Positions 1-12,700 of a DNA stretch of 64,000 nucleotides are shown here, in pieces; the first letter of the stretch is position 1; each line of letters opens with the position of its first letter. The DNA is taken from the NCBI GenBank assembly GCA_040954595.2, contig CM082578.2, positions 15,376,001 through 15,440,000 of the forward strand. The letters run 5' to 3'. Below the pieces are notes generated by a model that had not been told where the DNA came from, ran no database searches, and saw only the letters and a program-made list of their open reading frames with translations. Made by a program: the position numbers and the translations under genes. The DNA comes from Balanoglossus misakiensis. Lineage: Eukaryota > Hemichordata.

Positions 1-1
1 G

Positions 2-3000
2 GACAATCCTGGCCATCCTTTCATCATGACTGTTGGTATGGTCGCTGGTGATGAAGAAAGCTACGAAGTGTTCAAAGATCTGTTTGATCCAGTCATCGAT
101 GGGCGTTTCAACGGCTACAAAGCAGATGCCAAGCACAAAACCAACCTCAACCCTGACCATCTTATTGGCGGCGACGACTTGGATCCCAACTATGTGTTGT
201 CATCCAGAGTTCGCACAGGGCGTAGCATCCGTGGTTATTCCCTGCCACCCCAGTGCAACCGTGCAGAGAGGAGAGACGTGGAGAAGATTTGTGTTGATGC
301 ACTGGGCACCTTGGACGGTGAACTGAAAGGAAGCTATTACCCACTGGCTGGTATGACAGAAGAGCAGCAGGAGAAATTGATCGAAGACCACTTCCTGTTT
401 GACAAACCCGTATCTCCCCTTCTGTTGGCATCAAGAATGTCACGAGATTGGCCTGACGCACGTGGCATTTTCCACAATGATGAGAAGAACTTCCTGGTCT
501 GGATAAACGAGGAAGACCACACCCGTGTCATTTCAATGGAGAAAGGAGGAAACATGAAGGCAGTGTTCTCCCGTTTCTGCAATGGCCTTAACGCAGTGGA
601 GAAAGCCATCAAAGGAAAGGGCTATGAGTTCATGTGGAATGAGCATCTTGGCTTTGTGCTGACCTGCCCGTCCAACCTGGGTACTGGTCTCCGCGCCGGT
701 GTACATGTCAAGCTACCCAAACTGAGCACACATGCCAAGTTCGGCGAAGTACTCACTGAGCTGCGGTTACAGAAGCGCGGTGCTGGTGGTGTTGACACGG
801 TATCAACTGATGGTATCTTTGACATTTCTAATCTGGATCGTCTAGGAAAATCCGAAGTTCAGTTGGTGCAGTTAGTGGTGGATGGCGTCAAACTCCTGGT
901 GGAAATGGAGAAGGCTCTGGAGAAGGGTGAATCCATCGACAGCCTCATGCCAGGTTCCAAGAAAGATCCAGAACTGGCTGACTACCCAGATCTGTCCAAA
1001 CACAACAATCATATGGCCAACGTGATGACACCACACATATACAAGAGCCTGAAAGACAAGAAAACACCAAAAGGTTTCACCTTGGATGATGTCATCCGGA
1101 CAGGTGTGAAGAACCCCGGTCACCCGTACATCATGACTGTAGGATGTGTGGCAGGAGATGAGGAGAGCTACGAAGTCTTTGCCGATTTGTTCGATCCGAT
1201 CATTGATGCCCGTCACAGTGGTTATGGAAAGGATGCCAAGCACAAGACTGATCTCAACCCTGACAACATCAAAGGGGACGGTGTATTTGATGCGAAATAT
1301 GTGTTGTCTTCTCGAGTTCGCACTGGTCGTAGCATTCGTGGATATGCCCTGCCACCCCACAACACAAAGGAAGAACGAAAGGAAGTGGAAAAGATCGTCT
1401 CTGATGCGCTGTCAAAGCTTGATGGTCCACTGAAAGGGACCTACTACCCGCTGGAAGGCATGACAGAAGCGACACAAGACAAGCTGATTGAAGATCATTT
1501 CCTTTTTGACAAGCCTGTGTCTCCACTACTGACAGCTTCCAACATGGATCGCGATTGGCCAGACGCCAGAGGTATCTGGCACAACGAGGAGAAAAACTTC
1601 CTTGTTTGGCTCAATGAAGAAGATCACACCCGTGTCATCTCCATGCAGAAGGATGGAAATATGAAGGAAGTATTTGCCCGTTTCTGTGATGGCCTCAACA
1701 AGGTAGAAGCAGCAATCAAAGAAGAAGGCAAAGAGTTCATGCATAATGATCATCTTGGATTCGTATTGACTTGTCCATCAAATCTCGGTACAGGTCTACG
1801 AGCTGGTGTGCACGTCAAGTTGCCAAACATGAGCAAGTGCGACAAGTTTGATGATATCCTCAATGCCTTACGACTGCAGAAACGTGGAACTGGTGGAGTT
1901 GACACAGCCTCTACGGATGGTACCTTTGATATCTCCAATGCAGATCGCCTGGGCTTCTCTGAAGTTGAACTGGTGCAGGGTGTCATCGATGGTGTCAATC
2001 TTCTCATTGAGATGGAGAAGAAACTAGAGAGTGGTGAATCTATCGATGACCTGCTGCCAGAAGCGGTTAAACCCAAACCACCTGTCAAAGTCTTCAGCAG
2101 CAACTACCCTGACCTCTCCAAGCACAACAACTGGATGGCCAAGTGCATGACTGAAGAAATCTACAACAAGCTAGCAGATAAGAAGACGCCAAAGGGATTT
2201 ACAATCGACGAGGCCATTCAGACCGGCGTTGACAACCCTGGTCACCCATTCATCATGACTGTGGGATGTGTTGCAGGAGATGAAGAGAGCTATGAAGTCT
2301 TTGCCGATTTGTTTGATCCGGTTATTGATGGCCGCCATGGCGGTTACGGAAAGGATGCCAAACACAAGACCGACCTTAACCCTGACAACATCAAAGGGGA
2401 TGGTCTGTTAGATGAAGAATTTGTACTGTCATCCAGAGTCCGCACTGGACGTAGTGTACGGGGATATACACTGCCACCATTCTCTGACAGAGCTGATCGT
2501 AGGGAAGTGGAGAAGATTGGCAAGAATGCCTTAGCTTCACTGTCTGGTCCCCTCAAAGGCAAGTACTATCCCTTGAAGAGCATGTCGGATCAGGAGCAAG
2601 AGCAGTTGATTAATGATCACTTCCTCTTCGACAAACCAGTCTCGCCTCTCCTGCTAGCATCCAACATGGCCCGGGATTGGCCAGATGCGCGTGGTATCTG
2701 GCACAACAACGAGAAGAATTTCCTCGTCTGGATCAACGAAGAAGATCACTACAGGGTCATATCCATGGAAAAAGGAGGCAACATGAAGGCGGTGTTTACA
2801 CGTTTCTGCGATGGTCTGAATAAAGTTGAAACCTCCATCAGGAAAGCTGGCAAAGAGTTCATGCATAATGATCGCCTTGGGTACATCCTGACCTGCCCGT
2901 CCAACTTGGGCACAGGCCTGCGTGCTGGCGTCCATGTCAAACTGGTCAATCTGTGCAAGCATGACAAGTTTGAGGCAACCCTGGAGAATCTTCGTCTTCA

Positions 3001-3277
3001 GAAGCGTGGCACTGGTGGTGTTGACACAGCATCCACCGACGGTACCTTTGACATCTCCAACGCCGACAGACTGGGCTACTCCGAGGTGGAACTGGTCCAG
3101 ATGGTGATCAACGGAGTTCAACTCTTGGTCAAGATGGAGAAGAAACTGATTGCAGGTGAATCAATTGATGATCTCATCCCAGCAGAGAAGATCAAGAATG
3201 CAGATGACATCAAATTGGAGGATGACAAGCCAGCCGAACCGGCAGCAGAACCAGCTGCCGAACAAGCAGCTGAATAA
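2..3277 (+). CDS. Three-domain creatine kinase (flagellar type), 5' end outside window
   Basis: Transfers phosphate between ATP and creatine. Three fused kinase domains are the hallmark of the flagellar creatine kinase that shuttles phosphocreatine energy along sperm flagella. The frame is open from base 2 to a TAA at 3275-3277 with no intron; the ATG at 26 is internal, because the upstream bases already encode the conserved NPGHPFIM stretch. Counting from that Met, domain 1 runs to about residue 317 (its first ~60 residues lie off-window), domain 2 about 318-692 and domain 3 about 693-1060. Each domain has the reactive-cysteine motif [10 protein letters not shown] (Cys at about 214, 583 and 957) and the INEEDH (NEED box) motif, so all three look catalytically intact. 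Domain 1 has Met where the other two have Cys in the [16 protein letters not shown] motif. The protein ends in an acidic, Ala/Glu/Pro-rich tail. Arginine kinase is excluded by the creatine-kinase-type GHPFIMTVG loop. Confidence 0.95.
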   Translation, partial: DNPGHPFIMTVGMVAGDEESYEVFKDLFDPVIDGRFNGYKADAKHKTNLNPDHLIGGDDLDPNYVLSSRVRTGRSIRGYSLPPQCNRAERRDVEKICVDALGTLDGELKGSYYPLAGMTEEQQEKLIEDHFLFDKPVSPLLLASRMSRDWPDARGIFHNDEKNFLVWINEEDHTRVISMEKGGNMKAVFSRFCNGLNAVEKAIKGKGYEFMWNEHLGFVLTCPSNLGTGLRAGVHVKLPKLSTHAKFGEVLTELRLQKRGAGGVDTVSTDGIFDISNLDRLGKSEVQLVQLVVDGVKLLVEMEKALEKGESIDSLMPGSKKDPELADYPDLSKHNNHMANVMTPHIYKSLKDKKTPKGFTLDDVIRTGVKNPGHPYIMTVGCVAGDEESYEVFADLFDPIIDARHSGYGKDAKHKTDLNPDNIKGDGVFDAKYVLSSRVRTGRSIRGYALPPHNTKEERKEVEKIVSDALSKLDGPLKGTYYPLEGMTEATQDKLIEDHFLFDKPVSPLLTASNMDRDWPDARGIWHNEEKNFLVWLNEEDHTRVISMQKDGNMKEVFARFCDGLNKVEAAIKEEGKEFMHNDHLGFVLTCPSNLGTGLRAGVHVKLPNMSKCDKFDDILNALRLQKRGTGGVDTASTDGTFDISNADRLGFSEVELVQGVIDGVNLLIEMEKKLESGESIDDLLPEAVKPKPPVKVFSSNYPDLSKHNNWMAKCMTEEIYNKLADKKTPKGFTIDEAIQTGVDNPGHPFIMTVGCVAGDEESYEVFADLFDPVIDGRHGGYGKDAKHKTDLNPDNIKGDGLLDEEFVLSSRVRTGRSVRGYTLPPFSDRADRREVEKIGKNALASLSGPLKGKYYPLKSMSDQEQEQLINDHFLFDKPVSPLLLASNMARDWPDARGIWHNNEKNFLVWINEEDHYRVISMEKGGNMKAVFTRFCDGLNKVETSIRKAGKEFMHNDRLGYILTCPSNLGTGLRAGVHVKLVNLCKHDKFEATLENLRLQKRGTGGVDTASTDGTFDISNADRLGYSEVELVQMVINGVQLLVKMEKKLIAGESIDDLIPAEKIKNADDIKLEDDKPAEPAAEPAAEQAAE

Positions 3278-3418
3278 AAAGAAGTACAAACTTTTAACAT
3301 CAGTCTGAGTGTCATTCACATGAAATGAATGAGCGTCATCCATTTATGCTAAGAACATATGAAAAAGATCTACATGCATCTGAAATTGTTTTGATGCAGC
3401 AATCAGATCAGATTGATG

Positions 3419-3424
3419 AATAAA
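3419..3424 (+). promoter_or_regulatory. Polyadenylation signal AATAAA of the creatine kinase gene
   Basis: A canonical AATAAA lies about 140 bases after the creatine kinase stop codon. Further AATAAA copies downstream (for example 4919-4924) could serve as alternative sites. Confidence 0.55.
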
Positions 3425-6400
3425 ACCAATTAAATTTACAGATGCTTTCCTGTTTTATGTTTTGCAGCATTTTTAAGCAGACTTAGGTCCATGTGCCTTC
3501 ATATCAGACAGAATTTGACATTACCCCCACTTCAATGTGTACAATTGCCAACTTTTAACACTAAACCATTAGACAAAAATTGCAATCTCCTTGATTTAAA
3601 TGGCGAACAGTAAATGTTTTCTCTGTAGATAACACTGTTTGGTGCTATATTTCATCATTTGTATTTACAAATACTTTAAATTGGTCACATGAAACTGATG
3701 AAGCTTTATATGTACATATAATGTTGTTATGAAGTCCTGCACCAGTCAGAATTGCCTTATCCATTTTGTGTGAAATTTTGTCCAAGAAAAATATGGTGCA
3801 GTGAACAACATGTTTGCAGTTTAATACTAAAAAAGAAAAACAATGATTTCTTGAGTACGTAGTGATACTCGAAAACAAAAGTTTTCATGCTGAAATTAAA
3901 ATTATTTTGCCAAAGATGAAATCACTTGATACAAAAGCTGACAAAGTTTCCTGGGGTTTTAACACAAAAATGGACTTTTCTTACACTCTTGCCAATTCCA
4001 GTAAAGCAGTTTGGGAAAAAATTAAAATTACAAAGGAAGAGCCATTTTTTTAAAGTCAAAGAATACATGTTGTAAGGTCAAGGTCAACTGCCAACTGAAA
4101 AAAAAGCACAAATTTAGTGCATTAATCAGTGTTGCAAGAATTTCTTCTTATAGTACATGAATTGTGTACTAACGTTTTTGTACTTGCCCAATGCCCAGAG
4201 TCAAATTTTAAATTTTCAGTCTGGTTGACATGAACTTGACCTTATTCTTGATTGGTTTCCGGTAGTTTGCTTTTTTTGCTGAATTTTACAGAATGTAGAC
4301 TGTGTACTTGTAACAGAAAGCCAAGTACAGCATAATATTTGATAGACTTATCATTTGTGTTGAATGGCTTGTCTTATGGGTCACATTTACAGAGTATGTA
4401 CATAATCTTCATACAAACTAAATTTCTAAACGGTATTGTTTATATTCCTACTATTAATGTGTGCCACTAATGTTCGACTGTGTTATCCTTAAATTGTGTG
4501 TTGCTACATATTTTAAGATTCAAGTATTTATGACTTGGCTTGCCTTGAAAGACTGTATTTATTGTGTGTGTAAAATACTGTTCATTTCCATGTTTGAAAT
4601 GGAAACATTCTACAAATCTCAGCATCTTGAACTGAGACAAATCTATTTTTGATATGCCCCTCGGTCATATCCTGTCCCAGGACCAAGGCATTCAGAATTC
4701 AGAAACCGTCCATATTTTCTCAGCATAGCAAAAAAAATTCAATTCAACAAAAATGAAATTTGTAAAGCTTTTTCAAGATTTCTTGCTTTTATTATTCAAC
4801 CTGTTTGTAAATAATCTGTTTTATTAAAATTTCCTGAATTCAACCATGGAATTTTACTATCATTTGATATTAATGAAAGTTGAAATGGCCAATTGTTTTA
4901 TAGTTGAAAAAAAGAAGCAATAAAAAAGAAAAAATGTGTGCTGTTACGGAATGTTTCTGTATATTTGTGTCTGAAGTGAATGCAAGTGCAGAATGAATCT
5001 TACAGCTAGCAGTGGTCAAAACAGACCAGACACCCTAGTTGATAACTCTCTTGTTAATTTCCATTGATGTTTCTTCCACAACAACAGGAAAATGTGGGGA
5101 GATTGGATGAAGACATTACAGGCCTAAAACACAATAGCTGCCTCTGTTAATCGATAAAATACTCCAAATCTTCAGTCAACAATTGACAACATTTTGAATT
5201 TGTGGAGGATCTAATAACCATGCATGTGTGTGCACATGGGATCCTGAAAATAATATTCCATTAGAAAAGAAAATCTATCTGGTTGTTTTTGTTGGCTTGT
5301 TGACATACCAAGTTATGTCGTCAACTCATTAATCAAGCAACAGAAACATTAGGGTTTTTGTTCAGTGTATCTTTATTCTGCTTTGAAGTTAATAAGTGTA
5401 TCTTCAATTCAGAAAGAAAAGTGTAAACAGTTTGTCTTGAAGTGAACATACAACATAGTACACAAGTCAAAATAAAAGGCCATGCATTGACGAATTATTT
5501 TTATATCGAACTATAGAGGGCGCTATATACTTCGGAGAAAGCCATGCTTTATACCGCTTCAATTTCATTGATGAAATCATGTCAAATTACACATTGCTAT
5601 TTTTTTCCTACATCATAGTCTAAATGGTTTAACTAGATTTTGATTGACATCTCTTGATGGAAATTTTTGGAAACATTATAGTGACTCACTCAGCCTCAGG
5701 GGTGCAAACTCACTTGGAAGACACTCAAAAGAGAAGCAATTTTGGCAATAGTATGTTGTGATATAAATTGCATAGAAACAATAAGAAAAATTGACAGATG
5801 AAAGTATTTCAATTTTCTGGCTGACTATTGTATAATGTGACCATAAAAATTATGTATGCTATTTTTCAGCCTTACGCCATTTCTTACAAAGTTGTTTTTT
5901 TCAGGCTTTTACATTTGGCACATTTCCTTTTGGTTATGCAATTCAATATTATGATAAATTTAGTTCCACCGAGTGCTATTTAGTACTTGAGTTATTTGAA
6001 TGGACAGCCTAATAGCAAGCACTGACCATACATTTTTAGCATACTTTGACATTTCTAAAATGTGATCTGGAGGAATTCTGATTGTCAGTCAACAATTTGA
6101 AAGGCGCCACCAGTTGGCCAATAGTTAAAAACTGAAAAGGCCTTTTTAAAATTTAATTTACATATTGCATTGAGTTTCCCAAGCACAAAATGAGATTGCA
6201 CATTAAACGGATAGCTTCTAAAACCGGCAAGATCGACAATGACAAAGTACTATAAATATTTCACCTCAGAATATGGAATGGTAAATTGCGTGGCACAGAT
6301 GAGCAAGGGTACCATCACACTTCAACATAAATTTTATGTAAAATATCAAATATGAACACAGTTTGTCTTCCCAGGAAGATAAAATAGGAAATATTGCATT

Positions 6401-6790
6401 TTCATCAAACCAATAAATAGAGTTCAGACCGCGACTAACTTGTATTGTTGGGCTCATTGACATTCCATTGAGTTGTGATGTGGGGATCGAGTCACTAGCA
6501 TGTTAGTTATCTAATATCACATCAATTCATATCGAACGAACTGTGCTTGTCTAAAATCATACACCTAATGTTAATTATCTACAATTTAAACCTTTGATGG
6601 CCAGCTTAATTTCGGGTGGCCACTGTCATAATGGCCGGCTTTGTTTAACTTAGCACCATATGTAAATATATTTGTACATGGTTTGTTTTCTTTGTCGAAC
6701 AAGAAGTTGTTCTTTAAGTCTGGATGTGAAATCTGACTCAATGAGATGTCATCTGTATAGGGTATACGCCCTTGCAAGTACAGTTTTTGT
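3425..6790. other. AT-rich intergenic region between convergent creatine kinase and NUAK genes
   Basis: No convincing coding exon is seen. The two flanking genes converge here, so it should hold both 3' UTRs. On the minus strand an ATTAAA (plus 6152-6157) and an AATAAA (plus 5372-5377) are possible NUAK polyadenylation signals. Several A- and T-runs are present. Confidence 0.6.
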
Positions 6791-9700
6791 TTACTGAAGG
6801 CTTTGTGTGATTTTCAAGGCTTGTTTGTAAACGTCCAGGGCTTCCTCACGCTCCTGATCTTGCTTTCCCTTTTCCATGTCAACAAAGTCATCATCGATGC
6901 ATTCAACCTTGATGGTGATTTTGCTGCCACCACCACAGCTGAAGTCTGTCGCAATACAAGCATCTCTTGAGTTGACAGAGGTTTGGTAAGAGTAGCTAGT
7001 TGTGCTTGTGTGTTTCTCAACTGTGTGCTTGTCATGGCTATGTTTGTCTATTGAGTTTTGTTTGCTGTCATATTTGCTGTGATGTTTCAAAATGCCCTTC
7101 CTCCTGACAACAGTCTTGGTGCTTGTGCTAGAAGGAGTTGAACTTGAGCTTGTCTGCATGTACTTGTAACTTTGAGTGCCATGAGATGTGTTTCTGTACT
7201 CTGTCTTTATGTGCTTTTTAAGAATTCCTTTTGGCTTCACTGCAGGGTCGCCAGACCGAGTGTTTCTGTCTGAATGATCAACAAGATCATCACCGCTGAA
7301 GTCTAAATCTCTCACACCTTGGTCCTCATCATCCACTTTCTCTGATGAGCTGGTGCTAATTTTTCGCTTCCTATCATCTTCCTTTTCATCACCTTTGTTC
7401 TCATGACATGAATCATCCATGACGCACCCGCTATCAGCTCCCTTGTATCGACTGTGCTTCTTGAGGATGCTTCGTTTTGGCTTGGCATTGATATTGATGA
7501 CTCTGATGAAATTGTCTTGCCTCTTTTTCAAGATTCCTGGTTTCATCAGCAGTGTCTCATCCTCATTCTCCCCACAGGAGTCAACAGGACTGATTAATAC
7601 ATTGTCACTTGCATTTTTCAGTATTCCCTTCCGTCTTGGCTCTGGGGAAGGAGTGAACGACCTCTTGAATCTCTCTATGGTATACCCCTCCACAATGTCA
7701 CTGTCACTGAAACTCTCATCTGATGAGAGTGAGACACTGTGCATCTTCTGTAGGATCCTCTGCATCATAGGGGATCTCCTTGGAGACGGACCTTGGTTGC
7801 CTAGCAAACAGTCGCATCCTTCGTTTGTCCACCAATGAGAGCAAATCTCTTCTATCGTGGCTCTCTTTTTGGGATTTACAGTCAACATCTTTCGTATGAG
7901 TTCACAAGCAGCTGAAAGTAGAAATCGGAAGACAAAAGTTATTACACATCGAGAAGGTTAAATGGCACATGTGAATAATGAAACACAGTTAGCAGAGACC
8001 TCTCTTTCCTGAACCCCACACTTAAAACCCTAGATGACCCTTTGACCCAAAAAGATTGCAACACACTCACTTCTGTTGCAATTGCATGACAAGAAAGTAC
8101 CCATCTGCTCAATGCCTGTCACCACAGACCAATCTACAACCATTTTAAGTAAATGCCGGCCCTGGTTCCTTAATATTGCACAGGCTTATTTATAGAAATG
8201 CAACTCACAGATAACAGAAACATTTCAATTTGTATAGAGAACGGGCAATTAACATATGATGGATTGCAAATTGATTACTCTTTACTTTAGGCAGTTCTAC
8301 TTGAAGTGATAAGTGATGTGGCTCTGCAGAAAAACAGTTACAGAATGTCTGTGCTTTGAGTTCAACTGATGGGTAAGAGTCAACACCCTAGCCAGAACTG
8401 AACCACGGTACTTCTAAACAACCATCTAGGCTGTGGTATTGGACAGGAGCAATGGTGAACATAGCACCCCAGAAATCTCCCACACAAAATCACATCCACC
8501 AACAAAATTCTCTCATAACATTGAACATCTTGCTGTGGGGAACTGTTTGGGGAAATCTTTATGGATATGCAGAGAACTATTAAAAGCAGCAAAATAAGTT
8601 TGTTTTGATTTTATTGTTCATCAGTCCTTGCCAGATACTTCTATATACCACAGAATCAAACTGTTACTGACTCTGTGCTCTATTTTGGGAAGCCCAGAAT
8701 GTTCACAACACTTAACTGAAAATTCATGGCTGGAAAGTGTGTGGTATGCATGCAATCACTGTGGAGACTGAAGACAGATGAACAACAGAAGGTCAGCTCT
8801 CACACAAACACTGACAAGGTTTCTTTTAACATTGTGACCCAGTCATATTCTAAACAGAGGCATTCTTGTGTCCGCCTTCCCAAGAATCAAGAACCTCTGA
8901 TAAAAGTCATCATTAAAATGTACACACATAATTTACATAATGTCATCTGTTGGCAAATGAAAGACCTTACCTGATGGAGTAGGTGGTTCATAGTAGTCAG
9001 CCTCAGAGATCTGTCTGGTCAGTTTACTGAAATCACTGTTATCAAATGGCATAGTTCTATACACCAAGGCATACAGGATAACACCTAGACTCCAACAATC
9101 CACCTCTGGTCCATAGTAAGGCTGGCCATTGACTATTTCAGGCGATGCATAGAGTGGACTTCCGCAGTAGGTGTGCAGTAAACTGTCAAATGTGAAACTA
9201 CTTGACAAGCCAAAATCAGCTATCTGCACAAAGAAAATAGAAATAAATGGATTTGCACAATTAAAAAAAATATGTAGGGTGATACTGATGTCAGTCACAC
9301 AGCAATCTTCAGTGAAACAGCTGATGAAGATATCAATACATCGAAATAAATTTCAGAGTGTATTCTCTAAGCCAATTGACATAAAAATCATCACACAACT
9401 TCTATGACAGAAGATGGAATTTCAAAATGCTAAAACAGTTAAATAAATGGCTGGTGGATTTTTATCTCTGTAAAAACAGAGTACATGTATATCCCAGCTG
9501 CCACATTTTTTTTTTTTTTTCAATTGACTGCTTCAAAAGATGTCTGAACAGAATTAGAAACCACATCATGTAGAGTCAATGTACGTCACACATTCATGTT
9601 AACACACAACACACAGCTGCTCTGTAGTTTTGTTTTTACAAAGCGCAGTCACCATGTGATGTTTTGAAATGTACAGCAAACAAAAAACATTTGAAGGACT

Positions 9701-12700
9701 ATCGGCAGTATATCGGCACAACTGGCAAATACATGTTAGGAGTTTGATGTCCCAGTGCTAAAGTGGGTATATGACGATTGACATTTACACTTCTATTGTC
9801 GTCAATAACCTTCAGTTTGATAAAACTGACATTTCCCCACAAGTCCAAGGGCACTGCCAATCGTACAATAGAGTACGAAGTTTTGAACAACAATTAAAAT
9901 ACAAATCTATGAGTCATACAGGTATAAGGTCATCTGAGGACAAACTGAGAGGAGAATAGAGAGACAGACAGAGACACCCATTTGGAGTGTAAAGAGTTTG
10001 GTGAGACCAAATACCTGGCAAACAAGAGAAGAATGGTGCCTCTCATAAACCCAATTAGAACACTTTTATAAGAGGCCACCACAAGAGTACAGAGAGGTCA
10101 AATCAGACAACAGCCATTGTCAGAAAAATTCTGCACATATCGACCACAGTATTGTGGATTTTGCCAGACAGACGTCAGAATTACCATGCTTACTGGGCCA
10201 CCACTGTCACATTTCCACGACCAATAGTTGAAATTTGCTGTTTGTTTTCTGTGGATCTCTCTGCTTCTTTCATCAAGACAAGATAATTACCGCTCTTTTT
10301 TTTTTAGGTCAAATTTTGGTCAACCAAGTGGCAATTATAACAGGTCAGACAGAGTTAAACCAACTTGTGTACCGGTAGATGATAAAAAGTACATGAACCT
10401 CCCTTTAACTCAGAGATTACGCTACATTCCAACAAGTAAGAGTGGATGATTTGAGCTTAATAATGAACTTAAAGAAGCTGTTTAGTTCAAAATTGGCCTG
10501 TTATCTTTCAGGGTACAGACCCTTCCATGTGAACTTACTCGACCTCAATTCAAGTATTTGGCACACAGCCATGCACACTTAAAATCATGTAGCTACCATA
10601 CATATAGCCACTTTGGAATCATGAATTCTATGACTGCACACTGGGAGCATGTAACCTCTCCCAATGCAAATTAGAATGGAATGAAGAAGGAATTCTTACC
10701 TTTATGTTGTAATCTTCATCAAGCAAGATATTCTCCAGCTTCAAATCTCTGTGTACTATGTTATTCTGAAACACAGTAAACGGCAACATTTCAACATTCA
10801 TGCATGTAAAATGCAATGCCAATGAACTTGAACAGCGAAAGTAACTGCCACTCAAAGTCATTCCAAAAGTCCATGACTTTCCAAGCATTTTTCAAGGATT
10901 TACCAGGCGTTTTTGTGGCCAAAAGCGCCACTTAATTCATGGCTATCAACATCTGATGATAGAATACATACAAGTGGCTGATTTAATTTCCCATGACTTT
11001 CCTTGGAGACCCAAGTACTTTCGAGGAGTGGCTTCAAATTCCAGAACTTCCAGAAAGTTACAAACCATGAAATTCTATAATGTGATCATTCAATTTCATG
11101 ACATGCCAGAATTATGGCACAAGTTCATGTTTGTCTGTCTTGTGTTTTGTAGACTATGGCATTTAGAAAGATTCCTGGTAAAGCCACTGTAATCAGTGTG
11201 GGATGTTTGCGATAAATACAGTCTCCGCTCACTTTCTGATATTACCACAAAAGTATTCATGACTTATTAAAAGGAAAATGGTGACAGGGTTGAGGCAGGA
11301 GGGACCAATGCAAACACCACAACACCCAGACAACTAACCTTATGGCAGTAATAGATGGCAGACGCAATTTGACGAAAGAATCTCCGACACTCAGATTCTG
11401 GAAGTCTCTTGACTGTGTTGAGGTAATCGTAAAGTTCCCCACCACTGGCATACTCCATCACTATGACGATCTTGTTGCTACTTTCGAATACTGAAATGAA
11501 GCAGAGTTATAAAAAAGCTAAGAAAATTTCTCCTGCAAATTTCCCTATTTTTTATATGAATACAGTCAATCACCCAATGAAGATATATTGTGTTTGTCCT
11601 GACAACTGAAGAGACCACACACATGAACACCTGGCCAAGTGGTCTCCCTTGCCAATAGATGGCCATCCATCTTATACACAAGAACCAATTAAGACTGTAT
11701 ATTGCTCACTAAATCAAGTGACCAAATTGTGTCCCCTGGTACAGATTACTAAGCTGGGCTGGCAAGCCAACTAGAAATATTAATTTGAAGTGTTCACAAC
11801 TTTTGTACACATATTACATTTTTGAATCAGAAATATTTGCAATGACAATTTCAGAATGTTTGGTAGCAGCGTTTTCTTGGAATTGCTTGATAACTGTGTT
11901 CTTGTAAATTCCAACTTTTGATCAGTTTGTAGGTGTTTGCCTTTGTCAGAGTGGCGGGGCACAGTTACATATAAGAGGCAGTAAAACACCAACATCAATA
12001 GACCAACTTGTCACCTCGACTCAGCTCATAAACTGCTAAACCTAAAACAGATAGCGCGGTAATGCTTTCCACATCATAAATACTTTGGAATTCGCAAGAA
12101 ATTGGCACGTCTTGCAAGTACAAGTAGCCCGCATTCTAAAAGCCAAAAGGTTGATGTGAGAAGTCAGTGTGTTTTACAGTAAGGGTTGTGATACCAGACA
12201 AAAGGGCATTTAACCTAAATCTGAGACCATGCATGCCCTGCCACCGAAACCCTTTTCAACCTTTTAGCCAATCCAGCTCCTAATAAATGTTTCCCAACCA
12301 AATGATACATGACCAAATGCAAAATCTTTGCATGTAGACTTTGATACACATGTACTTGTATAGAAATTGCACAAACTTTGTATTCTGCTAAACAAATGAC
12401 CAAATTTTATTCTTTTTGCAAAATTAGTCTATGCACTTAAATACTGAATTTATAGTGCGAGACTGAACTTGTAAATTGTTTATACTAAGCCAACCACCTG
12501 CATGTCAGCCTATTAATTAATCCATGTGGTGTATGCACATGGAGTCCAGGTGGGGTGACAATAACCCTGAGCTTCAGTTATTATGGTGGTTAGTTGTCAT
12601 GAAGGGCACAGTGACCTTTGTTTCAACCCTGCACTCTCTGACCCTGGATCTTTTGGGAGAATTCACACCACCCACCCAGTAAATTCCTCAAGTGGAAATC

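Noticed and set aside
872-1360. 162-codon open frame on the minus strand inside creatine kinase
   Set aside because: It is antisense to a strongly conserved coding exon and has no family features; it is a shadow of the creatine kinase frame.
4074-4086. AAGGTCAAGGTCA resembling a nuclear-receptor (ERR/SF-1-type) response element
   Set aside because: A 13-base match in a 3' intergenic region without further support is expected by chance at this scale.
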